DNA from: Pachypanchax playfairii
Taxonomy: Eukaryota > Chordata > Actinopteri > Cyprinodontiformes > Aplocheilidae
Length of the DNA stretch: 64,000 nt
Reading direction: 5' to 3'
NCBI GenBank assembly: GCA_006937955.1
Contig: SSNP01000001.1
Span: 9,429,619 to 9,493,618 of the forward strand
Part shown: positions 44,315 to 56,197 of the stretch, piece after piece
Layout: every line of letters begins with the position of its first letter
Numbering within the stretch: the first letter of the stretch is position 1
Notes under the pieces: model-generated
Told to the model about the DNA's origin: nothing
Databases searched by the model: none
Seen by the model: the letters and a program-made list of their open reading frames with translations, nothing else
Position numbers and translations under genes: made by a program

Positions 44315-47164
44315 AACATCTTTGCCTATTTCAGTTGTACAAAACAGAAACCATGATATCACTTTTACAGGTTCTGCCATGTTGTATTATTAGTGCCAGA
44401 GTCTGTCCAGTACAGACTGAAGACAGTGGAGAAATCCCGCCCACTCACCTGCTCTGTAGAATATTGACTCGCACACATTTGCAGTATTTTTAGGCATAAA
44501 ATAACTAGTTACAACTGAACTAATAAGAAAGATAATTAGTTAAGCGTAATTAATAGAAGTCAACTATTTAAACATTTTTATTTGGGAAATTGTCTCATTT
44601 GACAGGACCAGGAATAAAACCCCCTACTGCGGCCAGCCGACTGGGGCCCTCGTTTGGTTTTAAGTGTAATTTATTGGTTATTAAATATGGCAATAGTCTG
44701 GAGCCATGAGCATCTCTAAAGAAAATGTTTAATTTTTAGTGCTGTTAATGTGCTGAGGTGGGTGGCTGCTAAACTATCTCAGAGATGATAGGACTGATTA
44801 ATTTCCATCATCACTGTTGCCTCCACGCCCCTCCATCCATAGGTCCGCTCTCTTGCCCATCCCCCCCAACTCCTTCCTCACTGAATATTAAATCAGCCCT
44901 CTTCTTCTCCTTCTTTTTTAATTTCCAGATAACCACCATTCATTTTTTTCTTTCCCACTGTCATATAGGCATGACATGGTGTAGCAGCCTTTATATTATG
45001 GATGTCTGATGTGAGTTATTGTTATCTTTTTTCCATTAACTGCTTGTGTGTCCTACCGCACACTATGCATTGCTAAATCATTACCTGTTAAATGTGCTGC
45101 AAGTATTGAGCAACACTATTAGTGATTTGCAATGGAATTCCTTGTCGGGCATGTTGTCTTTCTGTGTTTAAGGACCAAAGAGCACTAAAAGGATTCGATT
45201 CACCAAAGCATATTGCCGATGGTGTTTTGTGTTTGCTTCCTTTAAGCTAACATTCAGTTTGCCTCTGCACAACCATCCACCGGAGGAAACCGGTACTTTT
45301 GTCCAGTACATGCACAGAACATACAGTATGGCAAATGCATTAACGTGCATGAGTTTTATTTGTGTCGATACATGTTGAATCATTCTTGTGAAACCCATTC
45401 AGAGCTCATCACTCACTGTCCCAGCTGCAAATGAAATCACATTCTGTTTAACAATTTCAGGAGCTCTCAGTAAAGAGAAACCCTCTCTCGCTTCTCACCA
45501 CACCCTCTTCCTTTGATTTGGAGGTAAATCACACTTTACGTTTCCTTCACTGATCAGCTGTTATATGTTATAGAGGGTCACATATACAACCTGTGGTCTC
45601 ATTTGTGCTTTTGTCGTTTGATTACGATACATTTTTCGACCACCACGCTTTGACTTTAAGCTACAGAAGGTGATTGCTTTCGGAATTGTGTTTCTTTTTC
45701 TTCCTTGCATTGTTGTTTTTGGTGTGTGTGCGTCTTCTTATCATAATACTTCACATCACCTTGCTTCAGTGCCTGGAACCTCGCCTTGAAAACTGGGGAA
45801 GTGCGATCTGATTTGGAAAAATGAGGGCAATAAAAAAAAAAAAAAAAAAAGAAAAACAGGGATGAATGGAGAGATGTGATATAAGGTAATACGATAACCC
45901 AATCAGCAGCCTGCTGTTTTCCGACAGTATAATCAACATATCGGCCTAATGTCATTACAGCTATATGAGAAATAATATTGCGTGAAATGATACAGCGCAG
46001 GGTGTGTGTAAGTGTGTGTGTGTGTGCTCTTGTGCATGAACAAGCTCACACGTCCAGATTCATGTATCAGTTTTTACCTCTCTAGTGTGAACAAACCTGA
46101 AAAATCTCAAAGACAAAAGATGCATAATTTTACAAAATGTAAAAAAAAAAAAGTGCAGAATTTATTCAGATTTTTTGGGATGATTCTCTATATAACGTTG
46201 ATTTTTGTCGATAATAAAGACAATTATTCCATAAATTCCAATTAATTCTTAGTTTTGAAAATCTAAATTTGGCATATTTAAGAATGTAACTGTTCGCATA
46301 AAAAGATCAGCTAACATCTGCTTTTATCTTATGAGCACATACATTTGTGTATTTGTGTATTCACGGACGCAGATTGCCCACAAGCTCTGACACAAGAGGA
46401 TATTAGTTAGTGTGTGGCTTCCATATCCAGCATACATGAGGCTGCTGATGGCCTCTATTGATGGACACTGGCGTGAAGCCATCACTCAAGTTATGGAGCT
46501 TTAATTGGAGACAGCATAAAACGATAAACCAAGAAACATGCATGGCTGAACAGCCCAATGTAAACCATTAATCATGGCATAGGCAAAGACAAGTGGCCAC
46601 CACACGCACACACACACAAACACACAGACAGGTCTCTGTGTGCACGCACACAGACAGATGCAGCTGCAACGGCGTACTGCTCTTGCAACACACACCTTGT
46701 GCATGACACGCACACACAAACACACGGAGCATGGCAGAGACAAGAGTCCCAGTCACATATTCTCATGATAGATGACCCATTTAACTTTGATTTCTGAGAG
46801 AAATGAGCTTGCCTACGATACAGGGTTACCACACAAGAACACTGCACGCACACACACACGCCTCAATCATATTATCCACAGACGTTATAGTCTACACATT
46901 TGAACAAGCTCTGTGCATTTAATTTGTATGTAAGTAAGAGTTTGTTTTATTTTGAAAACCTGGAGTCAAGCCCGTTTTCTGTTTTTCTTATTCTTTCCCA
47001 CACCAAAACACACACATACATGCACATACATGCACACACACACACTTATTTGCATGAAAAGGACTTAAAATAAAGGAATGATTTGTAATGTAAGCAATCA
47101 GAAGTGAAGTAATTCACCAGTAACTGTGTCGAGCATACAACTCCACAGGTTATTAATACTGATT

Positions 47165-47195
<31 letters not shown>
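44315..47195. other. Non-coding stretch
   Basis: AT-rich with CA-rich patches near 46600-46730 and 47005-47045, a poly-A at 45832-45850 and a (CA)n array at 47170-47195. Frames in the CA-rich patches (for example 46501-46743 minus) are repeat translations. No exon or element with ends was found. Confidence 0.45.
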
Positions 47196-47196
<1 letters not shown>

Positions 47197-47475
47197 AGTG
47201 TGTTTTGGTATCCTTATGGGGACCGTCCATTGACTTCCATTGATTTTAGTAACTAGATTTATACCTAACCCAAACCCTTTTCCTAACCTTAACCATTACT
47301 GATCTATAACTAACCCTAAGACTAACTAAAACTCTATTCACACCATACCTATAAACCTAACCCCTAACCCTAAAAAGGGGAGTCCCCCTCATGGGGACCA
47401 GGCTTCGGTCCCCACAAGAACCCTCGGACCCCAGAAAGATAGTAAAAGTCAGGAAAGTGGTCCTCAGGAGGTCAG

Positions 47476-47478
<3 letters not shown>
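47196..47478. repeat. Interspersed repeat flanked by (CA)n on both sides, copy 2
   Basis: Nearly identical to 10601-10882. It is preceded by (CA)n at 47170-47195 and followed by (CA)n to about 47510. It contains the same CCTAACCC-type cluster and the GGGGACC...GGTCCCC hairpin. Confidence 0.8.
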
Positions 47479-47512
<34 letters not shown>

Positions 47513-48404
47513 AGAAAAAACAGCAAAAAGTTAATGTGAAGGAAACTAAAAATATTCATAGATGCAAATGTTCTAACGAGGAGAACATTCTTCGTTAACT
47601 CGTTGACAGACACGACAGACCTAATATGTTGTGATAAACTCACCTATGCGTCAGCTTGTTTTGTTTTGATCCTGTTTGTTTGGCGCACAGACGTAGAAGT
47701 CAAATAGTTAATAAATGCTGATATCTGAACAATTCTAAAATTGTAATTATTCTTGATTTGACTGTTTGATCAATAAATGACTCATAAATAGTCGCTTTCA
47801 AACATTAAGATCAGCTGCCAATTTGATGCAGAATCAAAGAAAAGCTGGGAGTGATTTAAACTCTTCAGCAGGGTCCGAGTGGGATTGCGAAATAAAGCTA
47901 AAATTTTGATGCATCGAGCCAAACATCAAAACTAAAGTCCGCGTCTTCACTGTTGGCAACAAGCTGGAGACACGAATCAGAAAAAAAAACAAAACATGAA
48001 TTTTGAAATAGAAGGTCTCTTGTGTCAGTATCAGCTCACAAATACAAGAACAAGACAAGATATATAAACATGTTTTTTAATTCTCTTAATTCTTTAGATC
48101 TATATTTATCAAATAAATCTGAAACATCATGTGCAGGATATTTTTTTAGTTTGGTGTAAAAAAAAAAAAACAAAACATTTTTTTTTTTACATCATACAAC
48201 TATCTGAACCCCAACACATTCAGTGTCCAGTGGTGGATGAAACAGTGTTGATATTTAGACAAGATAGATGATCCATTAGAAGGATAAAAACTATCTGAAC
48301 ACACACAAACACTCACACACGTTCCATACCGCAGCTGAAGCCCCTCAGCGCTCCTCTGTCCTCACATGCTTGGTTTCCCCATCTAATTGCTGCCATTCGT
48401 CAGT

Positions 48405-48408
<4 letters not shown>

Positions 48409-48442
<34 letters not shown>
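48409..48442. repeat. (GT)17 microsatellite
   Basis: About seventeen GT units, uninterrupted. Confidence 0.92.
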
Positions 48443-48444
<2 letters not shown>

Positions 48445-49246
48445 CTGTATTTCATGTACTTTGTGTTTTTCTTTTTTGTCTTTCTTTTATGATTCTGTCA
48501 CTGTGCATTTATGAACAGATATGGTGTAGATGTAGAAAAAAAAAGGAACTAAGTAAGTAAATCAGACATGTAAAAGAGAAGAATGGAGAAACACACACAC
48601 ACACACACACACACCTGACCCAGTGACGTGGGGCACGCAAAAGCTGTCAGCACCTAAACCTGCTGGCTTGCACTTTGACTCGCCAAGTGGAACTGGTCTC
48701 ACATAATATGGCGATCTTTTTAGTTTTTATTTTTCTTTGACGGAAATAAAAAAAAAAAACAACAATTTTCCTAATAGTGTGAAAATATAAATACAAACAT
48801 TACAAAACAAACATTGTGAGGTCATAGTTGAATAACATTGTAGTGGGAGTGAGCAACAGGGATGTGTAGCAGCAGTCTAACCAGGGGGCCGTGAATACTG
48901 GACAGTCCATGCTAGCCACAAGCCTTAGCTATGACCCCATCGCGCCGTTAGCATCAAGCTAGCATGGCTGTTCCCATTCAACTAGCTTGACACTGAATAT
49001 ATAGATGTGTGTGTGTGTACATATGTATAATTAAAAATCACTCTTCCTTTTATGTGATATCAACATTTTTAGCGCAAATGAATCCGATCGATTTTATTTT
49101 CATCAGCATCAAGAAAAGTCGAGAGTGAAAAGGGGATTTTCTGTTGGTCAGCGCCGGTTTGTCTCTGAATGTACATAATAAAAAGTGTGCGCACGCTCGT
49201 GTGTTCAACATGATAATTTCTCAGTTTATGTTGTGGTGGTGTTGAT

Positions 49247-49287
49247 GGGGGTTGGGGCTGGGGATGGGGGTGGGGGGGTGGGGGGGG
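49247..49287 (+). repeat. G-quadruplex-prone tract
   Basis: Six runs of 4 to 8 G lie within 41 bases (GGGGG, GGGG, GGGG, GGGGG, GGGGGGG, GGGGGGGG), separated by one or two bases. This meets the usual G-quadruplex pattern on the + strand. Confidence 0.8.
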
Positions 49288-50712
49288 TAAACAGATAAGC
49301 AATCCACAGTCCAATCCTTCATCCTGCTCTGATTATAAATCAGCTGGAGCTCTCAGAAGCAATCAGCAAGAGCAATCTGCAGCCGGCACAGACACCTTAT
49401 CAATCAGAGGCGACCATCACACTGTCACACATACACACTCGCATAAAACTCAAGACGTACACACTCGCATATCTGCACAATGCTGCAACCACAGCAACCT
49501 ACACATGCTCTTGGACATAATGGCAGGTACAGTATGCTGTTGTTCTGCATCCCTACCCTGCAGTTTTTGTCCTCCTTTTGAAATGGTTCCTTGTTTTGTG
49601 AAACAGGATCACAGCAAAGGAGCTGCAGCAAGAATCTGCTCCAGCTTTTTGCCAGCTATGGACCGGTGAAGACAAATCACTTCTAATTACAGTCTGATAT
49701 TAATAACAGAGAAAAATATTAATCTTGGGGGTAAACACTAAGCCGCTTAAAGAAAAATTGCAAATAAATCAGATTATCTTTTAGGAATATCCTCCAATAG
49801 GCCAGCGGTGGGTAATGAGAAACCTGGGCCCATCGTCTCTCCTCCTCCACCCTCTGTCATTTCTCACTCACCATTCTCCTGCCGGATTGGAAAAAAAAAA
49901 AAAAGGTGTGATTGTGTGTACATGTCTGGCTCTGCGTCTGTGAGTATGTTTGTGTATTTATTAAGCTGCACCTCAAACCCCCCACCACCACCAGCTTCAC
50001 CTCCCTTCTTTTCTCCATCTCTCTTTCTTTCTCTGTTGTATTCATTTTTCACCTCCAATTTTATTTTTTCATCAGCTGAGGGGTAGCCGCTGAGCAGATT
50101 CAATTAGGTTCTGTGATTGGGCCGCTGGCATTCAGCGGGGTCAAGCAAAGGTTAAAGAATTCAGTGGCACAAACATGATTATGGCTCTGTAGCATTTGAT
50201 CAGAAGTAAGGTTTGTCAAGGTAAAGTGGAGCTCCTCGGTATCGTGAACCTGGATGACCAGCGCGGCCCATGTATGATGTGAGAGCTCTTCCAAGTGTTG
50301 GTGTAATTGATTCGTCTACTTAATGATAATCACATGCTGAAGAGGCTGAAAATACGGCAGACCTCAAGTGACAAAATGCAAAATGACAAGCAAAAGAAAG
50401 TGAGATCACATTATTTGGCAAATTTGGCTTTAGAAGGTTAAAGTTTCACTCCGATAAGGGATCTTAAAAATTAGGATTTTTTTAGCCTTGAGAAAGGTTA
50501 TTAATTAGTCATAACGTATTATTGTATTTGCAATTGTTATAAATATCAGTACGTGCCAGTTCACCCCATGTACAGCACTTATTTTTGATCACAAATAGAA
50601 TGTTTTAAGATCTTGAAATTCAAGAGTGCACGCGCCATGTTTCCTGGACACAGTTTTTAGGTTTTTTTTGTTATTTAATTTGCAGTCTGATATGACTTAA
50701 AGAACATATTAA

Positions 50713-51212
50713 AGCTGGATTCATACTAATGCACCTCCGACGCGTCGGAGACACGCACCGCCATGATACGATGTCGTATGGGCTCTCCAACTGCCTCGGA
50801 TGGTCGGTTGGAGTCATGCTCTATTTTTTAACTTTCCGACGGCCGCGTCAGATGATGCACGTCTGTGATTGGTTAGCCAAACAACCCAACATCATTTCCG
50901 GCACAACATAGCTTCCCTTTTGTAAACAGCGCGAGTGTTGACAGTGTTGAAGACAAATTTGTTCGCATTAAAAGAGGTCTGAAGGGCAGCAGTGGCGATG
51001 CCGGTGGCCGTAAAGTCCCTGCTTTTTATTTGTTCCTCTTATGGTTGGAAAAACACAAAGCACCGGGAGACCTCTAAGTAAGGAACGCGCCTCCTGCTGT
51101 CCTGGTGGAAAATTTCTTTGCAACAGGGTCGGAGTAGTATGAACACAAACTGGCTCTGACAGTACGCCACCGTGTGGGAGCACATTTGCCTTTGCGTAAG
51201 CATGAATCCAGC
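50713..51212. mobile_element. TTAA-flanked MITE, family 4
   Basis: About 500 bp. Ends AGCTGGATTCATACT and (reverse) GCTGGATTCATGCTT are inverted repeats, with TTAA at 50709-50712 and 51213-51216; the left side has one extra A. It contains a perfect 16-bp palindrome CTCCGACGCGTCGGAG at 50735-50750 just inside the left end. The outer AGCTGGA resembles the element at 20569, so the two may share a transposase. Confidence 0.78.
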
Positions 51213-51409
51213 TTAAGGGACAATCTGTTTAACAAAGGGTGAATTATCTCAGGTTTCGTTTACCCTACTCATTTTTGAAAACGCGGGAGAAAGCTTTAAA
51301 AATTGTATGTCTAAAAATAACAAAGAAAATATTCAAGTGAGCTTGAATTTTGGGGGAAATTTGTGCTAATAAGAACTATATATTAAAAAAATTCTACTTT
51401 GATTCATAC

Positions 51410-51800
51410 TAGGGATGGTCCAATCCGATCCACTGGATCGGTATCGGGTCCGATCCAGGTCAAAATGACTGGATCGGGCATCGGATTTTTTTATTAGAAC
51501 CCGTCCGATCCGATCCATAAGCCCAAACTATCTTTGAGGAAAAAAAAAGTCGTAGCGCGACCTGCCGTAACACAGGGGAACTGCCCGTTACCATGGTTGC
51601 CATGTGCCTGTTTTCATCACGTGAGCAGAAGCCAGCAGAGCTGTTTAGATGTCAGTATCAAACAAATTACATCCATGACATATTGTAAACAGTGTTTAGA
51701 GTGACAAAAAGAATCGGATCGGATCGGTATCGGCCGATCCTCAAAGCTGGAGTATCTGTATCGGTATCGGATGTGAAAAAGTGGTATCGAGCCATCCCTA
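51410..51800. mobile_element. hAT-type MITE rich in GATCGG/CCGATC, perfect 8-bp target duplication
   Basis: This is a 391-bp element starting TAGGGATGG and ending CCATCCCTA, with ATTCATAC on both sides (51402-51409, 51801-51808). Subterminal regions repeat GGATCGGTATCGG-like units in both orientations, which could be transposase binding sites. Many animal genomes carry related TAGGGATG...CATCCCTA elements. Confidence 0.9.
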
Positions 51801-51808
51801 ATTCATAC

Positions 51809-54195
51809 ACAGTAAAACTAAACTATACAGCATCCGGTTGGTCAGTATATATAAAAAAATTTAAAGTGTGAGACAAATATTTACAAAATCTTGCAAAGAT
51901 GACCCTTCTTCCAAAAACGTTTGATTTTGTGAATAATTGATAAAACTTCAGAAAAATGTTCTAAAGAACCAGCACACAATGTTTTCTTGAAATCAAGTCG
52001 TATAAAACAAAATAACTTATCACATAGAAATGAATGAGTCAAACAGAATGCGCCTTTTGCAAAAGTAGTAGTGGGATAAAGCCCCCAACAAATCTGAACC
52101 CCAAACAAGGCAACAGAATGACTCAGCTGAACCAGTTCTCTACACAACAGTCCAACACTCGTCCTTTTCCAGCATCAAAAACAATCAGTACCCTTAAATG
52201 AGGTTCAGGTTACACTTTGTAAACAGTCCATGCAGGAAAAAAAATTTGGCCTCTGTGAACAATATATGTGTAGACGGGTGGGGGTGCACTGCTGCAACGC
52301 TAGGCATTAAAAAGACAGATATATGCACAGAATCATTCCATCTCATTCCATTTTTCTCTCTCACATACACATGCTCACATTCTGAGAGTAGCAGAGTAAT
52401 AAAGCCCACCCTTGCAGTGAAATTAAAGCTAGTCAATGACACTGCGTGCTGAGTACACATTAAATCATTTTTATACCCGGATGAAACAGCCAACATAGTA
52501 CGAGACTGGCGCATGTATCCAATATCACCTAGAGACCAAGAAAATAAACAAAAACAGCAACTAAATCAAATATCATATTGGATGTGTCAGATTCATGTCG
52601 CTACAAGAGATTAATACTAAATAAAGGAAATATGGTACAATAAGAGCAAAAGATCTTTTTATATTCAAAATGACCAAGCACACAGCACATTATGAGATAT
52701 TGGATTGATAACAGGCTGTGATGCTGTTGTTCACAGAGTATAATAGAACAATGACGCTGCTCCTGGGTAAGCAAAGATTGCAATATGATTCTAATGTGTT
52801 TTATAGACACGAGCCCTTCACTGGAAGGAAATTGTGTCAATAAATAAGCAGACTCACATTTAAAAACAAAGGGAATCATAGTCAATGAAAAAATAGGGTG
52901 TAGATATGTATTGTAGAGGGTGGGGGAGTGAGGGTGGGGGAGTATGGGGTTGTTACTATCTAATATCTCACATAGTACAGTCATGTGTCTTCACTCACTA
53001 GCATATATTCTATGATCATTGCAGACTTGTCTTCCTCTGTTAAATGTTTCAGATCCGCAAACAAATTTTAATATCTGACAAAAATAACCTGAATAAATAC
53101 AACGTTAAGTTTTCGAATTATGTTTACATTCGTTAGGGGTAAAAAAAACGTTCCAAACCAACCTGGCCATGCGCGCTTGCATCAGTTGAACTCGTTTTGA
53201 GCAAGAGCTGTGCCTCATCTACAAAAGTGGGACCGATCTGGTAAGCTATGAGGCCTCACTTGGGTCTGAGGGGTTCTTCCTGTTTCTATGGAATCTGCTT
53301 ACTTTGAATGCCATCTGCAGGTAAGGACCTTGCCACTGACAAATAATAAATAACACTCCACTTCAAAAGGAGCAAAGACCCTTTTAGAGTGCTGTAGGAT
53401 CCTTATAGAGGCACAATATTTTTGAGCATGAGCAAAAATTTGCAAGATGATTTCAGTTTGTTGTTGTGGCTTGGAATACATATATCAGGGTTCTAGTTGG
53501 AGTTTGGTAGCAGTGTATCTATGAAGTGGGGCCTGTGCCCAGCAGGGTGGATTGTTTTTTTTTTTATATAAGAATTTAAAGTATGACGGCTTATAAATGG
53601 CTACACACTATATCTCTGTCTACTTCTATTCAAATGTATGAATATTTGAATTTACAGCAGCAAGATTAAACATTTTTAGGTGTCAACCTCTGTTGATTCT
53701 TATAGCCATCACCTAAAAAATGATCCTTGGCATTTATCTTATTCTTAAAATGACCCATTCGGGATACTACAATGTCATTGTCAATTGTATTGATATAAAC
53801 AGATCCAAACACAAGTTGACCAAGGTATATTTCTAGATTGAATTTTAAATGACTTGAATTAAACAATCAGTTCTATTTGCAATCTCAAACTCTGCTCTTT
53901 AGAGATTTAAACAACTCAAAACTCTTAGCCGGATGTGCAGGTAAACTATTCCACAGTTTTGTAGCAGCAAATGCAAACTGCATCAAACTGACACTGTATA
54001 GTCAAGCTAGCGTAACATGGTCTTAGCTTGTAGCTGCATCCCATTGGAGCACCTGGGGAGCAGTGGGATTATAAATGTAAAGTTAAAAAATCTTTGTGGG
54101 AACTTGACGTTTATATAGAACATGGGGTGATGGCATCAGAAGACCTTTTGAATGTAAAATAGGTTAATACGTATTTGGTAAGAACTAAGATCTTG
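51809..54195. other. Non-coding stretch
   Basis: AT-rich DNA. A G-rich stretch lies near 52916-52950. The segment 53895-54050 (CTCTTAGCCGGATGTGCAGG, GCATCCCATTGGAGC) reads like a worn repeat, without ends. No exon seen. Confidence 0.4.
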
Positions 54196-54299
54196 TGCCC
54201 CTTTTCTGAAAAAATGTCTGAAAATAGTAATAGAAACGTGCCAGAACGGGTCTGAACCTACCCTTTCCGTACCGTACTGACCCTAGTGGAAAAGGGGCA
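54196..54299. mobile_element. Short MITE-like inverted repeat (TGCCCCTTTTC ends)
   Basis: About 104 bp bounded by TGCCCCTTTTC and GAAAAGGGGCA, an 11-bp perfect inverted pair. Interior ACCGTACTGACC-like motifs are common in fish MITEs. No target duplication is clear. Confidence 0.55.
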
Positions 54300-55799
54300 T
54301 TAGTGTTGTTATAACTGCGTTCACGTCAAAAGTTTTCTAAATTTATTGTCCTGAAACATTTTAAGAGGTTGTGGAGAGCACAGCGGAGTCCTTATCCTGT
54401 GTCAAGGAGGCATTACTAAGACTCAGTCAACTTGTGATGGTCAGTCAACTACTTTGCCACAATTCAAAAGTACCAGTCAACCATCTCCTATCTTGACATC
54501 CGAAGACATAACCACCATCAGGAAGTTTTCAGTTTCCTGCTAATGTCAGCCATCTCAGGTGTAAAACACAAGCCAGACACAACTGGTCAATACAGCTGTT
54601 TGGTACTAGTCCCTTGCTGGGGCCTAATTACCAGAGAAAACCCCAAAGATATGTCCTATGCTTCTCAATTCTGTGTATACCCTCTCCACCTAAAGCCCTA
54701 CTGAGCAATCCCTATGCTATACTCAAGATGGGTATTTACATGCCCCACACCGTGGAGAGCAAACAAGCTCATTTAAAAGTTCACATGCTAATGTGTGACA
54801 TTTAATCCAAACTTTACACGGGAAAAGGACACGCTACAATAGATTTTGATTCCTTTCTTGTCTGTGAATCTCATCATCTTTTGACTTCCATATTTATGAG
54901 TATAAAATGCAGGATACCTTAGAGGAGAGTAAGGGACTTTACTTTTAGAATATAAGAATGGTTGATGACATGTACCCGAGATTGTTGTGTTTTATGAATA
55001 TTGCATCTATATGCAGCTGATTAATTGTTTTTTAATCTATAAACATTTTATTAAGTTACTGATTTCATATGCATATGACATTTAATAACTACAGTGTTTT
55101 TATTGATCACATTTAAAAGTCAACTAACTTACAATGCTTATCTGATGACATTCTGCGCTTTACAAGCTAAAATGACAGCTGTCTAAAATATTAGCTGCAG
55201 ACAATTAGTGAAGTTAATTTCTTGAATTTGCCAAACCCCAAACTTTAGACTTAAGCAGTGTTCTTGTAAATGTACTTTGAAATACAGTCTCCACAGATGC
55301 GATCAAAGATAATTTTGCACAGATAAACCATTTTCTGTCATTTTTTTTTTCTATTTCAGAAGAGTGGAAAGAATGGAAAGTGGAAAAACCAAAAAGTCAG
55401 CCAAAGGGGCTGCGGTTTTCTCTCTCTCTTTCTCTGTGTATGTGTGTGTGTAATAAATCTTTGCTTGAATGGCTGACATACAACCACATGCACTGTATAT
55501 TAGATTTCCATGCAGGTTTATGTCTGAACTACATTTTATTTGAAGATACAGTGATTCAATTTTGATTTTGATTTTTAAAATCCTGAGTCCGAGGCTACTT
55601 CAAATGGTCTGCGAATGTTAAAAACAGACACCCAAAAGTAAACCAAAGAAAATAGTATAATTCTTCTCATATGTTAGAACATTTTAACTTAAAAAACTGA
55701 CTAATTGTGGCTGGCAACTTAAAAAAAAAGATGCCATCAGATATGATCTGCTTTTTTGAAAAATCCGGCCGGTACTTTTCTGCAAGTATGATATGTTAA
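54300..55799. other. Non-coding stretch
   Basis: AT-rich, nothing with ends or coding support. Confidence 0.45.
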
Positions 55800-55925
55800 A
55801 TTCACTGTAGGTGTGTATGTGTGCAAATGGATGTCAATTTCTACTGTATGTGCCCTGCAGTACATAGAGACCAGCTTTCTGTGACCCTGAACAGGGACGA
55901 GTGGATATAGAAGATGGATGGACGG
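55800..55925 (+). repeat. SINE 3' fragment
   Basis: The TGTGACCCTGAACAGGGACG block, followed by GTGGATATAGAAGATGGATG, matches the typical 3' body and tail of the SINE type seen at 9481-9790. The tRNA-like head is missing. Confidence 0.6.
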
Positions 55926-55965
55926 ACGGACAGATGAAGAGACGGGTTGGTGCTGTATTTAACAC

Positions 55966-56197
55966 TAGGGCTGCACAATATATCAAATATGTATCTATAT
56001 CACAATATCAATATTGCAAAGGATTTTTAAGCATTGCAGAAACAAATTGCATGTTAAAAACATATACTTGGCAATTAAGGGGCCCACCACTCCCCTAAAT
56101 GTCCACAGCGAGCACATGGAGCAGGCCAATGTGGGTTTATTGCAATATTTACCAGAAATATTTCAATTGCATATTTTCTTGATATTGTACAGCCCTA
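55966..56197. mobile_element. MITE with TAGGGCTGCACAATAT ends
   Basis: About 232 bp with left end TAGGGCTGCACAATATATC and right end GATATTGTACAGCCCTA, inverted. The interior is AT-rich. Flanking 8-mers do not match, so the target duplication has decayed or the copy is rearranged. Confidence 0.75.

Larger units (their letters stand above)
47511..50712. other. Non-coding stretch
   Basis: Ordinary AT-rich DNA with simple repeats at 48409-48442 and 48591-48614 and a G-rich tract at 49247-49287. No supported exon. The frame 49808-50086 is translated pyrimidine-rich sequence. Confidence 0.45.
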
